A DNA stretch of 64,000 nt, from assembly GCA_031262485.1 (NCBI GenBank), contig JAISHO010000018.1, positions 17,307-81,306 of the forward strand. Reading direction: 5' to 3'. This DNA is from Propionibacteriaceae bacterium. GTDB lineage: Bacteria > Actinomycetota > Actinomycetes > Propionibacteriales > Propionibacteriaceae. The position numbers and the translations under genes were made by a program. Position 1 is the first letter of the stretch. Each line of letters begins with the position of its first letter. Of the stretch, positions 48,838 to 57,565 are shown in pieces. Under the pieces are notes generated by a model. The model was not told the origin of the DNA. It made no database searches and saw only the letters and a list, made by a program, of their open reading frames with translations.

Positions 48838-48843
48838 TCGGCC

Positions 48844-51141
48844 ATGGTCGCACGCCGTAGTATCGAACCAGAGCTCGGGCGGTTGGAGAAGATCGCCCTG
48901 TGGAGCGCGACCCATCGTCTCCTCAGCATCACCGGTTGGGTCCTCTTCATCCTCGCCACCTTCGCCCTGTCGATGGTGTTCGTCCCGGAACGCGCCTCGA
49001 TGGAGGATCAGCTCCAGGGCGATTCGAAGCAGGCCGCCGTCGTCTCCCGGCAAGCCGGCTGGGTCACCCCCAGCATGGAGACGGTCCTCGCCACCGCGCC
49101 GGACGGCGGGGAGGTCGATCTCATCGCCGCCCAAGCCGCCTTCACCGAGATCGCCGACCGGATGTCCGACTCGCCCGACGTCGCGACTATAGGAACAACA
49201 CTTCCTCCTGGCTCTCCCGGCAACCCGACCGACACCCCGGTGACGCACCTCTTCATGCCGTCGACCGATGGGTTGGCCGTCATGATGCCGATCGAGATGG
49301 CGGGCGATCCGACGACCTCCTGGGAACGAGTCGACCCCTTGCGCGACATCACCGCGGCGGTCGCCGCCGACTACCCCCAGCTCGTCATCGTGCAAACCGG
49401 CGACGCGTCGATCAACGCGGAGGCTCAAACCCTCCTCGACGGCGATCTCATGCGCGCGGCCGTCGTCTCCATCCCGGTCGCCCTCATCATCCTTCTCGTC
49501 GCCTTCGGCGCCTTGCTGACGGCCGTCATCCCCGTCGTCCTGGCCGTCGCCTCGGTGCTCTCCGGATTGGGATTGTGGGCCTTGGCCGGCCAGGTCATCC
49601 CCGACCAGGGGATGGTCCAACACGTCATCGTCCTCATCGGCATGGCGGTCGGCGTCGACTATTCGCTGTTCTACCTGCGCCGTTACCGAGAAGAGCTCCA
49701 CCGGGGCGACGACCGGTTGGCCGCGCTCACCGCCGCCGCCCGCACCGCCGGTCACTCCGTCCTCATCTCCGGATCGGCCGTCTCGCTGTCTCTGCTCGGC
49801 ACCCTCGCCATCCGCGACATGTTCTTCACCGGCATGGGGGTCGGAGCCATCCTCGTCGTGCTCGTCGCCATGGTGTCCTCGGTCACCGCGTTGCCCGCCC
49901 TCATCGTCTCGATGAGCCGGTGGATCGATCGACCCCGCGTCCCCCTGCTGTGGCGTCTGACCGACGACACCCGCCCTGCCCGGGTGCTCCCAGCGCTCGT
50001 CTCCCCGGTCATCCGGCATCCTCTGGCCGCTCTCGTCGTCGCTGTCGCCGCCCTCGCGGCGCTGTCCGCCCCCGCTTTGTCGATGCGCCTGGCGCTGTCC
50101 GACACCGACGATCTGCCCCGTTCCCTCGACACCCTCGTCGCCTACGACACTGTCACCGAGCATTTCCCCTCGTCAGCGGCCACTGTCTTGGTGGTCGCCC
50201 AGGCGCCGGCCGGAGCGGAGGCCTCGCTCCAATCCTCGGTCCAGGGGCTGGCGGCGAGTTTGACGGCCCATCCCGACCTCTTCGGCGGTTTCCAGGGTCT
50301 GTGGACCTCCGAGGACGGCGCCGCCATCGTCGCGACGATCGCCACCGCCAGTGGAGACGAGGCGGTCGGCGAGGCGGCCGTCACCGAACTGCGCGACACG
50401 CTCGTCCCAGAATTCTTCTCCGAGATCGCCGGGGCGGAGGTCCACGTCGGCGGCGGCCCGGCGATGAACATGGATTACGCCGCCCACTTGCGGGCCCACC
50501 TCGTCCCGCTCGTCGCCATCGTCATCGCCATCACCTCGGTCTTCATCATCGCCGTCTATCGGTCGATCCCCCTGGCCGTCATCACCGTCTTCCTCAATCT
50601 GCTCTCGGCCGCCGCCGCCTTCGGCGCCACCGTGCTCGTCTTCCAGAACACGTGGGCGGAAGGCATCCTCGGGTTCACCTCGTCCGGCTCGGTCATCGCT
50701 TGGGTGCCCTTGCTCCTCTTCGTCGTCTTGTTCGGGCTCTCCCTCGATTACCACATCTTCGTCGTCAGCCGGATCCAGGAGAACATGCGTCAGGGGTTGG
50801 AGATGCGTGAGGCGATCCGGGAGGGTGTCGTGCGCACCGGCGGGGTCGTCACGAGCGCGGCCGCCATCATGATCGGTGTCTTCGCGATCTTCGCGTCGCT
50901 GAGTTTCTTGGAGCTCAAGCAGATCGGCGTCGGGCTGACGGTGGCGATCCTCCTCGACGCGACCGTCATCCGCATCATCGCCCTGCCCGCCCTCATGGTG
51001 TTGTGCCGCCGCTTCCTCTGGTGGCCCGGTGAACGGGCGTTGGCGGTGACCCCGCAGCGGGCTTTGCGGCAGACCAGCGGTTATCTCGATTGGGACTCTC
51101 CCTCGGTGCGATCCGGCGCCCGGCGCGCGATCGAGGATTGA
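48844..51141 (+). CDS. MMPL family transporter (RND superfamily)
   Basis: 765 residues; two halves, each with a membrane helix, an extracytoplasmic loop and a bundle of helices. The MMPL signatures are GMAVGVDYSLFYLRRYREEL (around 265-285) and GLSLDYHIFVVSRIQE (around 630), carrying the Asp/Tyr pair used for proton coupling. In actinobacteria such proteins export lipids, lipopeptides and peptide products. Lying between the NRPS genes and the type II thioesterase gene, it is probably a second exporter for the NRPS product. The start ATG lacks a ribosome-binding site, but the next in-frame starts would cut the first helix. Confidence 0.92.
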   Translation: MVARRSIEPELGRLEKIALWSATHRLLSITGWVLFILATFALSMVFVPERASMEDQLQGDSKQAAVVSRQAGWVTPSMETVLATAPDGGEVDLIAAQAAFTEIADRMSDSPDVATIGTTLPPGSPGNPTDTPVTHLFMPSTDGLAVMMPIEMAGDPTTSWERVDPLRDITAAVAADYPQLVIVQTGDASINAEAQTLLDGDLMRAAVVSIPVALIILLVAFGALLTAVIPVVLAVASVLSGLGLWALAGQVIPDQGMVQHVIVLIGMAVGVDYSLFYLRRYREELHRGDDRLAALTAAARTAGHSVLISGSAVSLSLLGTLAIRDMFFTGMGVGAILVVLVAMVSSVTALPALIVSMSRWIDRPRVPLLWRLTDDTRPARVLPALVSPVIRHPLAALVVAVAALAALSAPALSMRLALSDTDDLPRSLDTLVAYDTVTEHFPSSAATVLVVAQAPAGAEASLQSSVQGLAASLTAHPDLFGGFQGLWTSEDGAAIVATIATASGDEAVGEAAVTELRDTLVPEFFSEIAGAEVHVGGGPAMNMDYAAHLRAHLVPLVAIVIAITSVFIIAVYRSIPLAVITVFLNLLSAAAAFGATVLVFQNTWAEGILGFTSSGSVIAWVPLLLFVVLFGLSLDYHIFVVSRIQENMRQGLEMREAIREGVVRTGGVVTSAAAIMIGVFAIFASLSFLELKQIGVGLTVAILLDATVIRIIALPALMVLCRRFLWWPGERALAVTPQRALRQTSGYLDWDSPSVRSGARRAIED

Positions 51142-51166
51142 CGATGGAGAAGAGAGACGAGGGACG

Positions 51167-51901
51167 ATGAGCACATGGTTTCGCGAATACAGACCGACAT
51201 CTGAGGCCACCGGCGAGCCGGCGACGGTCGTCGTCGCCTTGCCCCACGCCGGCGGGGCGGCCAGCTTCTACCGCGCCTGGGCCGATCACTTCCCGGTCGG
51301 GTGGCGTCTGCTGGCGGCGAAATATCCTGGCCGGGAGGATCGTCTCAACGATGCGCCGACAGCGAGTTTGAACAACACCGTCGCCCAGATCAGCGACGAC
51401 TTGGCCGCTCTCACGGCCCGCGGCGACCGGTTCCTCATCGTCGGCCACTCGCTCGGCGCCATCATCGGATGGGAGTTGGCCCACCGCCTCGAGCAGGCCG
51501 GCGCCGATCTCGCCCTCGTCGTCATCTCCGCCAAGACTCCCTCGATCGACTCCACGCTCGACCCGAACGACTCCGAGGCCTTGGCCCGGGGCTTGACCGG
51601 CCTCGACCCGCTCTTCGCCACGATCGAGCAATATCCCGAATTACGCGACCACGCCTTGGCCGCCACCGCCGCCGACCTCACTCACCTGGGCGCGCACACG
51701 ATGACGCCCCAGCCGATCGCGAGCCGGCTGCTCGCCCTGGGGGGAAACACCGATCTGGCCGTGCCCACCACAGCGTTGACCGGCTGGCGCGAGCGGACGA
51801 CGGGAGATTTCTGGCATCGGATCCTCCCCGGCGGGCATTTCTACCTCCGCGGCGAGGAGGGGACGGTCGTCAAGCTCATCCGCTTGTTCGCCGAAGACTG
51901 A
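51167..51901 (+). CDS. type II thioesterase
   Basis: 244 residues; an alpha/beta hydrolase of the GrsT/TEII family that clears misloaded acyl groups from carrier domains. Early LPHAGGAASFYRAWAD and KYPGREDRL are family hallmarks. The catalytic Ser is S95 in VGHSLGAIIGWELA, the Asp is probably in GGNTDLAV, and the His is in LPGGHFYLRG near the end. It lies 25 nt after the MMPL gene, so probably one operon. Because the synthetase lacks its own thioesterase, this protein could also take part in release. Confidence 0.93.
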   Translation: MSTWFREYRPTSEATGEPATVVVALPHAGGAASFYRAWADHFPVGWRLLAAKYPGREDRLNDAPTASLNNTVAQISDDLAALTARGDRFLIVGHSLGAIIGWELAHRLEQAGADLALVVISAKTPSIDSTLDPNDSEALARGLTGLDPLFATIEQYPELRDHALAATAADLTHLGAHTMTPQPIASRLLALGGNTDLAVPTTALTGWRERTTGDFWHRILPGGHFYLRGEEGTVVKLIRLFAED

Positions 51902-51939
51902 CCATCCGGTTAGTCCGCTTCCTCTCGCGTCGCTCCGCT

Positions 51940-52539
51940 CTAGATCACGAGTGAGAGGGCGACCATCCAGACGACGATCGCGATGGCGATGTCGAGGACC
52001 CGCCAAGCCATCGGTTTGGCGAAGAGGGGGCGCAGCCAGCGGGCGCCGAAGCCGAGGAGGCTGAACCACAGGACCGATCCGGCCATGGCGCCGACGGTGA
52101 ACCACCACTGGAGCGGTTGGTGGGTGAGCGCCAAGGAACCGAGGAGGAGGACGGTGTCGAGGTAGACGTGGGGGTTGAGCCAGGTCATCGCCAACGCCGT
52201 GGCGATGCTTCGCCCGAGGGGCAAAGGAGCGCCGCCGGCTGCCTCATGGAGCGCCTCGCTGCGGAAAGCGCGGCGCAGGCTGAACACGCCGTAGACGATG
52301 AGGAAGACGAAGCCGAACCAGGTCATGACTGGGACGATCCAGGTGGCGATCCGGCTGATCTGATCGAGCCCGGCCGTGCCCATCGCCATGAGGACGATGT
52401 CGGACAGCGCGCAGACCGCGACGATCCACGGCACATGCTCGCCACGCAGGCCTTGACGGAGGACGAACGCGTTCTGGGCGCCGATGACGACGATGAGGGA
52501 GAGACTGGTGACAAGTCCGGTCAACAAGAGCGCGAACAC
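51940..52539 (-). CDS. LysE/ArgO family amino-acid exporter
   Basis: 199 residues from the GTG at 52539 (VNVFALLLTGLVTSLSL). The frame runs 24 codons further upstream, but TACACT lies 6 nt before this GTG, and 199 residues is the family size. About six membrane helices; the family segment GAQNAFVLRQGLRGEHV near the start and MTWLNPHVYLDTVLLLG in the middle are typical of L-lysine/L-arginine exporters. It converges on the thioesterase gene with a 38 bp gap and is probably unrelated to the NRPS cluster. Export of basic amino acids is the family role; the actual substrate is unknown. Confidence 0.9.
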   Translation of the reverse strand: MFALLLTGLVTSLSLIVVIGAQNAFVLRQGLRGEHVPWIVAVCALSDIVLMAMGTAGLDQISRIATWIVPVMTWFGFVFLIVYGVFSLRRAFRSEALHEAAGGAPLPLGRSIATALAMTWLNPHVYLDTVLLLGSLALTHQPLQWWFTVGAMAGSVLWFSLLGFGARWLRPLFAKPMAWRVLDIAIAIVVWMVALSLVI

Positions 52540-52551
52540 GTTGACAGTGTA
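52540..52551 (-). promoter_or_regulatory. -10 element of the LysE-type gene, predicted leaderless
   Basis: On the minus strand TACACT (52551-52546) is followed by 6 nt and the GTG at 52539. Confidence 0.45.
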
Positions 52552-52634
52552 GGGGCAGGCACGACGATGTCGTTTCCGACCGTGGCTCGTGGACGCTGGG
52601 CGCCGGGCCACGTGATGACGCGAGAACGGGGAGG

Positions 52635-52675
52635 ATCGGCGGCGGGGGAGACGACAAGCTCGCCCCGCCGCCGAT
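52635..52675 (-). terminator. strong hairpin terminator after the ABC permease gene
   Basis: ATCGGCGGCGGGG (52635-52647) and CCCCGCCGCCGAT (52663-52675) pair perfectly over 13 bp with a 15 nt loop, 2 nt beyond the permease stop. There is no U tract, as usual for actinobacterial hairpin terminators. Confidence 0.7.
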
Positions 52676-52677
52676 TG

Positions 52678-54312
52678 TCAGTTCTTCCAGGTGACCCGGT
52701 CGAGGACTTCGGGCCAGGTGGCGTCGAGGCGACGACCGCCGAGGCTGACACCGGCCCAGAAGCACAGTCCGCCGATGACGAGCCCACTGACGATCGAGAG
52801 CGTGCCGAAGAGAGCGAAGTTCCCCGAGGTGTTCGCTTGGACGGCGAGGACGATCGCCGGGATCGCGATGATGATCGGCACGAACATGCCGATGAGGGAG
52901 GCGAACAAGCCGTTGACCCCACCGGTGGATCCCTTGCCGAACATGTTCCCTCCGGCTGGGGGTTGGGGATACTGCCAGATCGAGCCGACGAGGCTGCCGA
53001 TCCCCGCCCCGCCGAGCAGGAGGGTGAGCGTGATCCCGATCACCCCGGGCAGTTGTTCCCAATGCCCGGTGTAGAGGCTGAAACCGATGATGAAGAGCAC
53101 CTGGATGGGGGTGGCCAGCAGGAGGATCGTCATGAGGCGCCCCTTGCGATCATCGGCCCCGCTGACCCCGGCGACGATCTGGGTTCCGATCGCGGAACCG
53201 TCATAACAGATGTCGGCGGCGACGAAGGTGCACAGGATCATGCTGAAAAAGATCGGCGCATAGGTGGTGATCGTCATGATGACGTCGCGGTCGTCGGCCG
53301 ACGCGCCGGCTGACGACACGGTCATGGCGAAGGCGAGGATGACAGGTATGAGCAACATTGTGATATTGCCGACGAGACGACGCGGGTCGCGCAAGAAGTA
53401 ACGCATGTCGCGTTTGGCGATGGCGCCGGCGGGGGAGTAGGGGAAGAGCCGGTCGGTCCACTGCGACTTCTTGACTTTCTCGCCGCTGACGGTGGTGTCG
53501 AGCGGGGAGACGAGGCCGCGGGAGATGAACCGTGCCCACACCCAGGCGAGCAGGGCGACGATGGCGATCGCGCCGATCAGTTGGACTCCGAAGGTCAGCC
53601 AGGCGCCTTGGGCCACGCTCCAGGGCAGGGCCCAGGCCCAGCCGAAGGGGGTCCAGCCGAGGATGGTGGCGGTGCCGGACATCTCGGCCATCATGGCCTC
53701 GACATCGACGGTTCCCCCCTGATTGGCGAGGCCTTGGGCGCCGATGTTGATGGCTTGGGCGCCGATGAAGATGACGAGGAAGACGAAGATCGCCATGAAG
53801 TCACGGATACGACGTTTTCGGAACAAGCTGGAGAGAGCCCCGGCCAAGACGCGCGAGCAGACGAGGCAGAACGCCACCCCGAGCGCTCCGCCGACGATGG
53901 CGGCCAGCGTGGGCGCCGGGCTGGAGCTCCACGCGATGATGTACCCGATCGTCAACAGAATCGTGGCGACCCCCCCGATGCCGGTCAGCCCGGCCAGGAA
54001 CAGACCCGGCAGCAATTCGCGAGCGCGGATCGGGTAGATCGCGAAGCGCCCGATGTCGAGCATGGCGTTGTTGCCGGCGAAGAGGGTCGCGAAGAGCGGC
54101 CAACAGATCGACAAGGTGGCGAATCCGGAGACGGTCAGCGGGCCGAGCGCCGAGGGGTCGACGCCGCGCATGGCGATGAGCGAGATGAGCATCGCGATGA
54201 CGGAGAGGAGGATGAGCGTGTCGACGATGATCGTGAGCACGAGGGTGGCCGTGCTCGACTTCAGCTGACGGGTGAAAAGCTTCAGTTGGAGCTTGACGAG
54301 TGTCCCAACCAC
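52678..54312 (-). CDS. ABC-2 type transporter permease
   Basis: 544 residues from the GTG at 54312, with AAGGAG 8 nt upstream. It has many hydrophobic segments: a first helix after LTIIVDTLILLSVIAML, several in the first half, and a cluster near the C-terminus. A cytoplasmic stretch carries FRKRRIRDF. It overlaps the ATPase gene by 31 bp, so the pair is an exporter made of one nucleotide-binding and one membrane protein. Length and layout fit large ABC-2 permeases of Gram-positive bacteria. The substrate is not evident; candidates include lipids, peptides or drugs. Confidence 0.85.
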   Translation of the reverse strand: MVGTLVKLQLKLFTRQLKSSTATLVLTIIVDTLILLSVIAMLISLIAMRGVDPSALGPLTVSGFATLSICWPLFATLFAGNNAMLDIGRFAIYPIRARELLPGLFLAGLTGIGGVATILLTIGYIIAWSSSPAPTLAAIVGGALGVAFCLVCSRVLAGALSSLFRKRRIRDFMAIFVFLVIFIGAQAINIGAQGLANQGGTVDVEAMMAEMSGTATILGWTPFGWAWALPWSVAQGAWLTFGVQLIGAIAIVALLAWVWARFISRGLVSPLDTTVSGEKVKKSQWTDRLFPYSPAGAIAKRDMRYFLRDPRRLVGNITMLLIPVILAFAMTVSSAGASADDRDVIMTITTYAPIFFSMILCTFVAADICYDGSAIGTQIVAGVSGADDRKGRLMTILLLATPIQVLFIIGFSLYTGHWEQLPGVIGITLTLLLGGAGIGSLVGSIWQYPQPPAGGNMFGKGSTGGVNGLFASLIGMFVPIIIAIPAIVLAVQANTSGNFALFGTLSIVSGLVIGGLCFWAGVSLGGRRLDATWPEVLDRVTWKN

Positions 54313-55112
54313 GACAGCGAACTCCTTTCCACCTCGTGGGCGCCGACGAGTTCGAGGAAACGCTGTTGCAGCGGCTTGCCCTGCCGGACGGAATCGAGCG
54401 GTCCGGAGGCGAGGATGCGTCCTTCGGCGATGACGGCGACGGTGTCGCAGATCGATTCGACCAATTCCATGACATGGCTGGAGAAGACGACGGTGCCGCC
54501 CCCGGAGACGTATTCCTTGAGGATCTCGCGGATGGCCTCGCCGCTGACCGGATCGACCGCTTCGAGCGGTTCGTCGAGGATGAGCAGGCGAGGATTATGG
54601 ATGAGGGCGGTGGCCAAGCCGATCTTCTTCGTCATGCCGGCCGAGTAATCGGCCACCATGGTGTCGGCGTCCTTCGTCAGCCCGAGGGCCTCGAGGAGCG
54701 CGGCTGAACGCGAGGCGACCTCGCCGGCGGGGACCCGGTGCAGTTCTCCGGCCAAGGCGACCATCTCGCGCCCGCTCAGCCGGTCGAACATGCGCAAGCC
54801 GTCGGGCAGGGTGCCGATGAGGGCTTTGGCGGCGGCGGGATCCGTCCAGACGTCGTGGCCCCAAATCTCGATGGCCCCCCGGTCGGGGCGCAACAGGCCC
54901 GTCACCATCGACAGGGTCGTGGTTTTCCCGGCGCCGTTGGGGCCGACGAAGCCGAACATGGAGCCGGCTGGGACCTCCATCGCCAAATTGTTGACAGCGA
55001 TCTTGGCGCCGAAGGTCTTGACCAGGCCCCGAATCGCCAGGGCGTCAGCCGAGCGCCCGCCTCCGCCAGACAGGGGGGCGGGAGGTGGCATCGGAGGGAT
55101 CATCTCGCTCAT
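54282..55112 (-). CDS. ABC transporter ATP-binding protein
   Basis: 276 residues. Walker A is GPNGAGKTT (57-65). The signature loop is YSAGMTKKIGLA instead of the usual LSGGQ form, a variant seen in ABC-2 exporters. Walker B is RLLILDEPLEAVDP, with EAVDP rather than GLDP, and the switch His is in VVFSSHVMELVE. The N-terminal 22 residues are Pro/Gly-rich. It is the first gene of the two-gene exporter operon and has its own promoter about 30 nt upstream. Confidence 0.94.
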   Translation of the reverse strand: MSEMIPPMPPPAPLSGGGGRSADALAIRGLVKTFGAKIAVNNLAMEVPAGSMFGFVGPNGAGKTTTLSMVTGLLRPDRGAIEIWGHDVWTDPAAAKALIGTLPDGLRMFDRLSGREMVALAGELHRVPAGEVASRSAALLEALGLTKDADTMVADYSAGMTKKIGLATALIHNPRLLILDEPLEAVDPVSGEAIREILKEYVSGGGTVVFSSHVMELVESICDTVAVIAEGRILASGPLDSVRQGKPLQQRFLELVGAHEVERSSLSWLGHSSSSN

Positions 55113-55131
55113 GGGATCCTTTCGGAAAAGT

Positions 55132-55169
55132 GATATCAGAATACTATCAAATATCTACGGTTATCACAA
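55132..55169 (-). promoter_or_regulatory. ABC operon promoter with GATA-TATC palindrome
   Basis: On the minus strand TTGTGA (55169-55164), 17 nt, TAGTAT (55146-55141). GATAGTATTCTGATATC (55148-55132) overlaps the -10 and resembles GATACTGTTCACTGTATC of the NRPS2 promoter, allowing one gap. The region is A+T-rich. AAGGAT precedes the ATG at 55112. Confidence 0.55.
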
Positions 55170-55199
55170 TACAAGAGAGAACTGACGAAACACGTGAAC

Positions 55200-55235
55200 G
55201 GGGCCGGGACGCCTCGTGTGAAGCGCCCCGGCCCC
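55200..55235 (-). terminator. hairpin terminator downstream of CAP1
   Basis: GGGGCCGGG (55200-55208) pairs with CCCGGCCCC (55227-55235); after one mismatch, CGC/GCG adds three more pairs around a 10 nt loop. It lies about 125 nt beyond the CAP1 stop and upstream of the ABC promoter on the same strand, separating the two units. Confidence 0.6.
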
Positions 55236-55361
55236 CGTGTGGGCTGGTGGCTGTGTCACCTCTCGTGACGCTGTTGCGGCGGCGTCGCCGAGGGGGACGG
55301 GCGGATGGTCGCCCCGTTACGGGCCGAGGCGAGCCTCATCCGTCGTCTCAGTCACCGTGGG

Positions 55362-57248
55362 TCAGAAGATTCCTCCTTGATCGCCGCGATAGAGGAAGGC
55401 CGCGGTGGCGTCCCGGTTGACCGGCTCATGCGGGCGGAAGGTGCCGTCGTCCCATCCGGTGGTGACGCCGGCGGAAGCCAGCCATTCGATCTCGTGGTAG
55501 AAGGCCAGATCGGTCGGCACGTCGGTGAAGGTCGGCGTCATCGCGGCGAACTCGGGCGATCCGGCGAAGCGGTAGAGGAAGGCGGCCATGGCGTCGCGGT
55601 TCGTGCCCTCGAGCGGACGATAGGTGCCGTCGTCCCAGCCCGTCGCGATGCCCGAGGCGGCCATCCACTCGATCTCCTTGTAGAAGATGCTGTTCTCCGC
55701 CGTCACGTCAGTGAAGGTCGGTGTCGTGGGCGCCGTGAACTCGGGCGATCCGGCCATCCGGTAGAGGAAGGCGGCCATGGCGTCGCGGTGAACCGGAGTG
55801 ACGGGCTGGAAGCTCATCGTTCCATCGCCGTTGTCCCACCCGGTGGTGACGCCCTCCTGGGCCAGCCAGCAGATGTCCGTCTCGAAGGGGCTGCCCGCCA
55901 CGTCGTTGAAGCCGACGCTCACGCCAGCCGAGGTCGTGGTGGCGCCGGTGTGGTCCGTCGCCGAACCGGTCGCCTGGACGGTCAGCGTGTGACAGAAGTC
56001 GGCCGCGGAGACCGCGTAGGCCGCGCTCGTCGCGCCCTCGATCGCGACGCCGTCGCGCATCCACTGATAGGTGACGGTCGCCTCGGCCGGGTCGGTCGTC
56101 GTCTCGGCGGTCAACGTCGAGGAGAGGACGGGCCATCCGAGGATCCCCGTCTCGATGGCGACGTCGCTGGCCACCTCTGGCGCGGTCGTCTCCGCCTCGG
56201 TCGGCGTCGGGGTGGGTGTGGGTGTCGGAGTAGGCGTCGGGGTCGGCGTCGGAGTAGGCGTCGGCGTCTCGCAAGCGGCCGGATCCTCCGAGGCGTTGAA
56301 CACCATGACGTCGTACGGCGTCAAACCGTCGATGGCGACGTTGTAGGTGTCGTACTCGCAGGCCGCCGGCGCGGTGATCGCAGGCATCTCCCAGCTGATG
56401 TGCAGTTGGTCTTCGCCGCTGCTCGTGAAACCATAACCCGCTTGGATATCCGCGCCGGTCGAGGTGAAAGCCTCACCGTTCTTCGTCACCGTGATCGCGT
56501 AGGAGCCGGTGAGGTCAGGGGAGTGATACGACCAATACACTTTGACCGTTTCCGAACTGGGCAGGTTCTCGAAGGGGAAATAACCCTCCGACGGCCAGCG
56601 GACATCGGTGAGCGTTCCCGAAGCGTAGCTCCCGGCGACCTGCCCGAAGTTGTGCATCAGGGTGTCGGTGTTGGTGGTGTGCCCGATTCCGACCTCCGAC
56701 AGGAGGGGGAAGACGATCCAAGCTCGGTGTCCGACGCTCTCGATGCCGGAGTCGCTCATGTACATATCGATGGTCCGACCGCCGCTGAGCGTCCCGCTGC
56801 TCCAGCCGAGGTTCGACTTGTCGGCGGCGGCGACGGTGGCGTCGGTGACGCACGTCGTCCATCCTTCTTTGACGGGGTAGTGGTTGATTCCGTCATTGGC
56901 CGCGTTGAGCAGGGCGTTGGCCTGCGCCTCAACCGTCCATTCCTTGTTCTCGGCGACGGGGGCGAGTCCGTTGAAAGCACGGAAGTAATTGATTTCGGTG
57001 ATCTCCGCGTCGATGAAAGCCTGGGAGGCCGTCCCGGGATCGCAGGTGGCGATGTCGCCGGTCCAATCGACGGGCACGTTGTAGTTAGCGAGATAGACGT
57101 CGTTGTAGGCCGCGCGGACCGACTCGATATCGCTCGTGTCGATCGAGGCGTTGACGACGTCGGCATGGGCGGCCGGCGCGGTCAACGGGGCGGCGATCCC
57201 CACCCCCACCGCGAGGGCGATGGCGAGGCCAAGGGAATATTTCTTCAT
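55362..57248 (-). CDS. secreted CAP-domain protein with three SLH repeats (CAP1)
   Basis: 628 residues from the ATG at 57248 (MKKYSLGLAIALAVG), with GGAGA 6 nt upstream. A signal peptide is probably cut after APAAHA. A CAP/SCP domain follows (about 30-230), with EINYFRAFNGL, VEAQANALLNAAN and [20 protein letters not shown]. After it come a beta-rich segment, a Thr-Pro repeat (about 330-360), an Ig-like segment (TYQWMRDGVAIEGATS) and three S-layer homology repeats ending in HRDAMAAFLYRMAG, NRDAMAAFLYRFAG and NRDATAAFLYR. SLH repeats hold proteins to the wall polysaccharide. The CAP domain is nearly the same as in CAP2 (57566) and the broken CAP3 (62449). Function of bacterial CAP domains is mostly unknown. 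Confidence 0.9.
   Translation of the reverse strand: MKKYSLGLAIALAVGVGIAAPLTAPAAHADVVNASIDTSDIESVRAAYNDVYLANYNVPVDWTGDIATCDPGTASQAFIDAEITEINYFRAFNGLAPVAENKEWTVEAQANALLNAANDGINHYPVKEGWTTCVTDATVAAADKSNLGWSSGTLSGGRTIDMYMSDSGIESVGHRAWIVFPLLSEVGIGHTTNTDTLMHNFGQVAGSYASGTLTDVRWPSEGYFPFENLPSSETVKVYWSYHSPDLTGSYAITVTKNGEAFTSTGADIQAGYGFTSSGEDQLHISWEMPAITAPAACEYDTYNVAIDGLTPYDVMVFNASEDPAACETPTPTPTPTPTPTPTPTPTPTPTEAETTAPEVASDVAIETGILGWPVLSSTLTAETTTDPAEATVTYQWMRDGVAIEGATSAAYAVSAADFCHTLTVQATGSATDHTGATTTSAGVSVGFNDVAGSPFETDICWLAQEGVTTGWDNGDGTMSFQPVTPVHRDAMAAFLYRMAGSPEFTAPTTPTFTDVTAENSIFYKEIEWMAASGIATGWDDGTYRPLEGTNRDAMAAFLYRFAGSPEFAAMTPTFTDVPTDLAFYHEIEWLASAGVTTGWDDGTFRPHEPVNRDATAAFLYRGDQGGIF
56198..56272. repeat. 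Thr-Pro coding repeat in CAP1
   Basis: A degenerate 6-bp tandem repeat (GTCGGC/GTAGGC/GTGGGT units) encoding a run of Thr-Pro, a stiff wall-spanning linker. Such tracts can change length by slippage. Confidence 0.7.
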
Positions 57249-57307
57249 GGATGCTCTCCTGTCCATGGGGGATGGGGAAAGTGAGGCGCCGGTCGTCCTC
57301 GATCCCT

Positions 57308-57402
57308 CCTTCAGGCATGCCCGTCACTGCCTGTCCGGAAGGGGGATCCGGGGACGACGCCCCAATACGTCCACTATCTCAAGAAATAATTTTAATTGTC
57401 AA
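57308..57402 (-). promoter_or_regulatory. CAP1 promoter and structured leader
   Basis: On the minus strand TTGACA (57402-57397), 18 nt, GATAGT (57378-57373). The leader then has GGGG/CCCC closing GGGGCGTCGTCCCC (57363-57350). Next is a nested stem: CCTT (57342-57339) with AAGG (57311-57308) outside, and CAGGCA (57333-57328) with TGCCTG (57317-57312) inside, around a 10 nt loop. Both stems and the loop are identical in the CAP2 leader while the sequence between them differs. The rest of the 317 nt gap between CAP1 and CAP2 holds the CAP2 terminator. Confidence 0.5.
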
Positions 57403-57500
57403 TAGTGATAGATCGTCGAGCACGCGGTGAGCACGACCAAACGGTGTGGGCCTGACTCACTGACGAGATCGTCGTTGTCGGCATCGCCGATCGGCCTCAG

Positions 57501-57555
57501 GTGGCCTCATGTGATCCACGACGGTGGGATTCTCACCTGGATCTCACGAGGCCAC
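57501..57555 (-). terminator. long hairpin terminator after CAP2
   Basis: 57501-57518 and 57538-57555 are complementary at 16 of 18 positions (GTGGCCTC at the outer end, GATCCA inside), with a 19 nt loop that itself contains GGTG/CACC. It begins 11 nt beyond the CAP2 stop. Confidence 0.7.
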
Positions 57556-57565
57556 CCGACATCGC

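Noticed and set aside
55305..57284. 659-codon plus-strand frame opposite CAP1
   Set aside because: Composition is Arg/Gly/Val shadow coding. The minus strand has a signal peptide, a CAP domain and SLH repeats.
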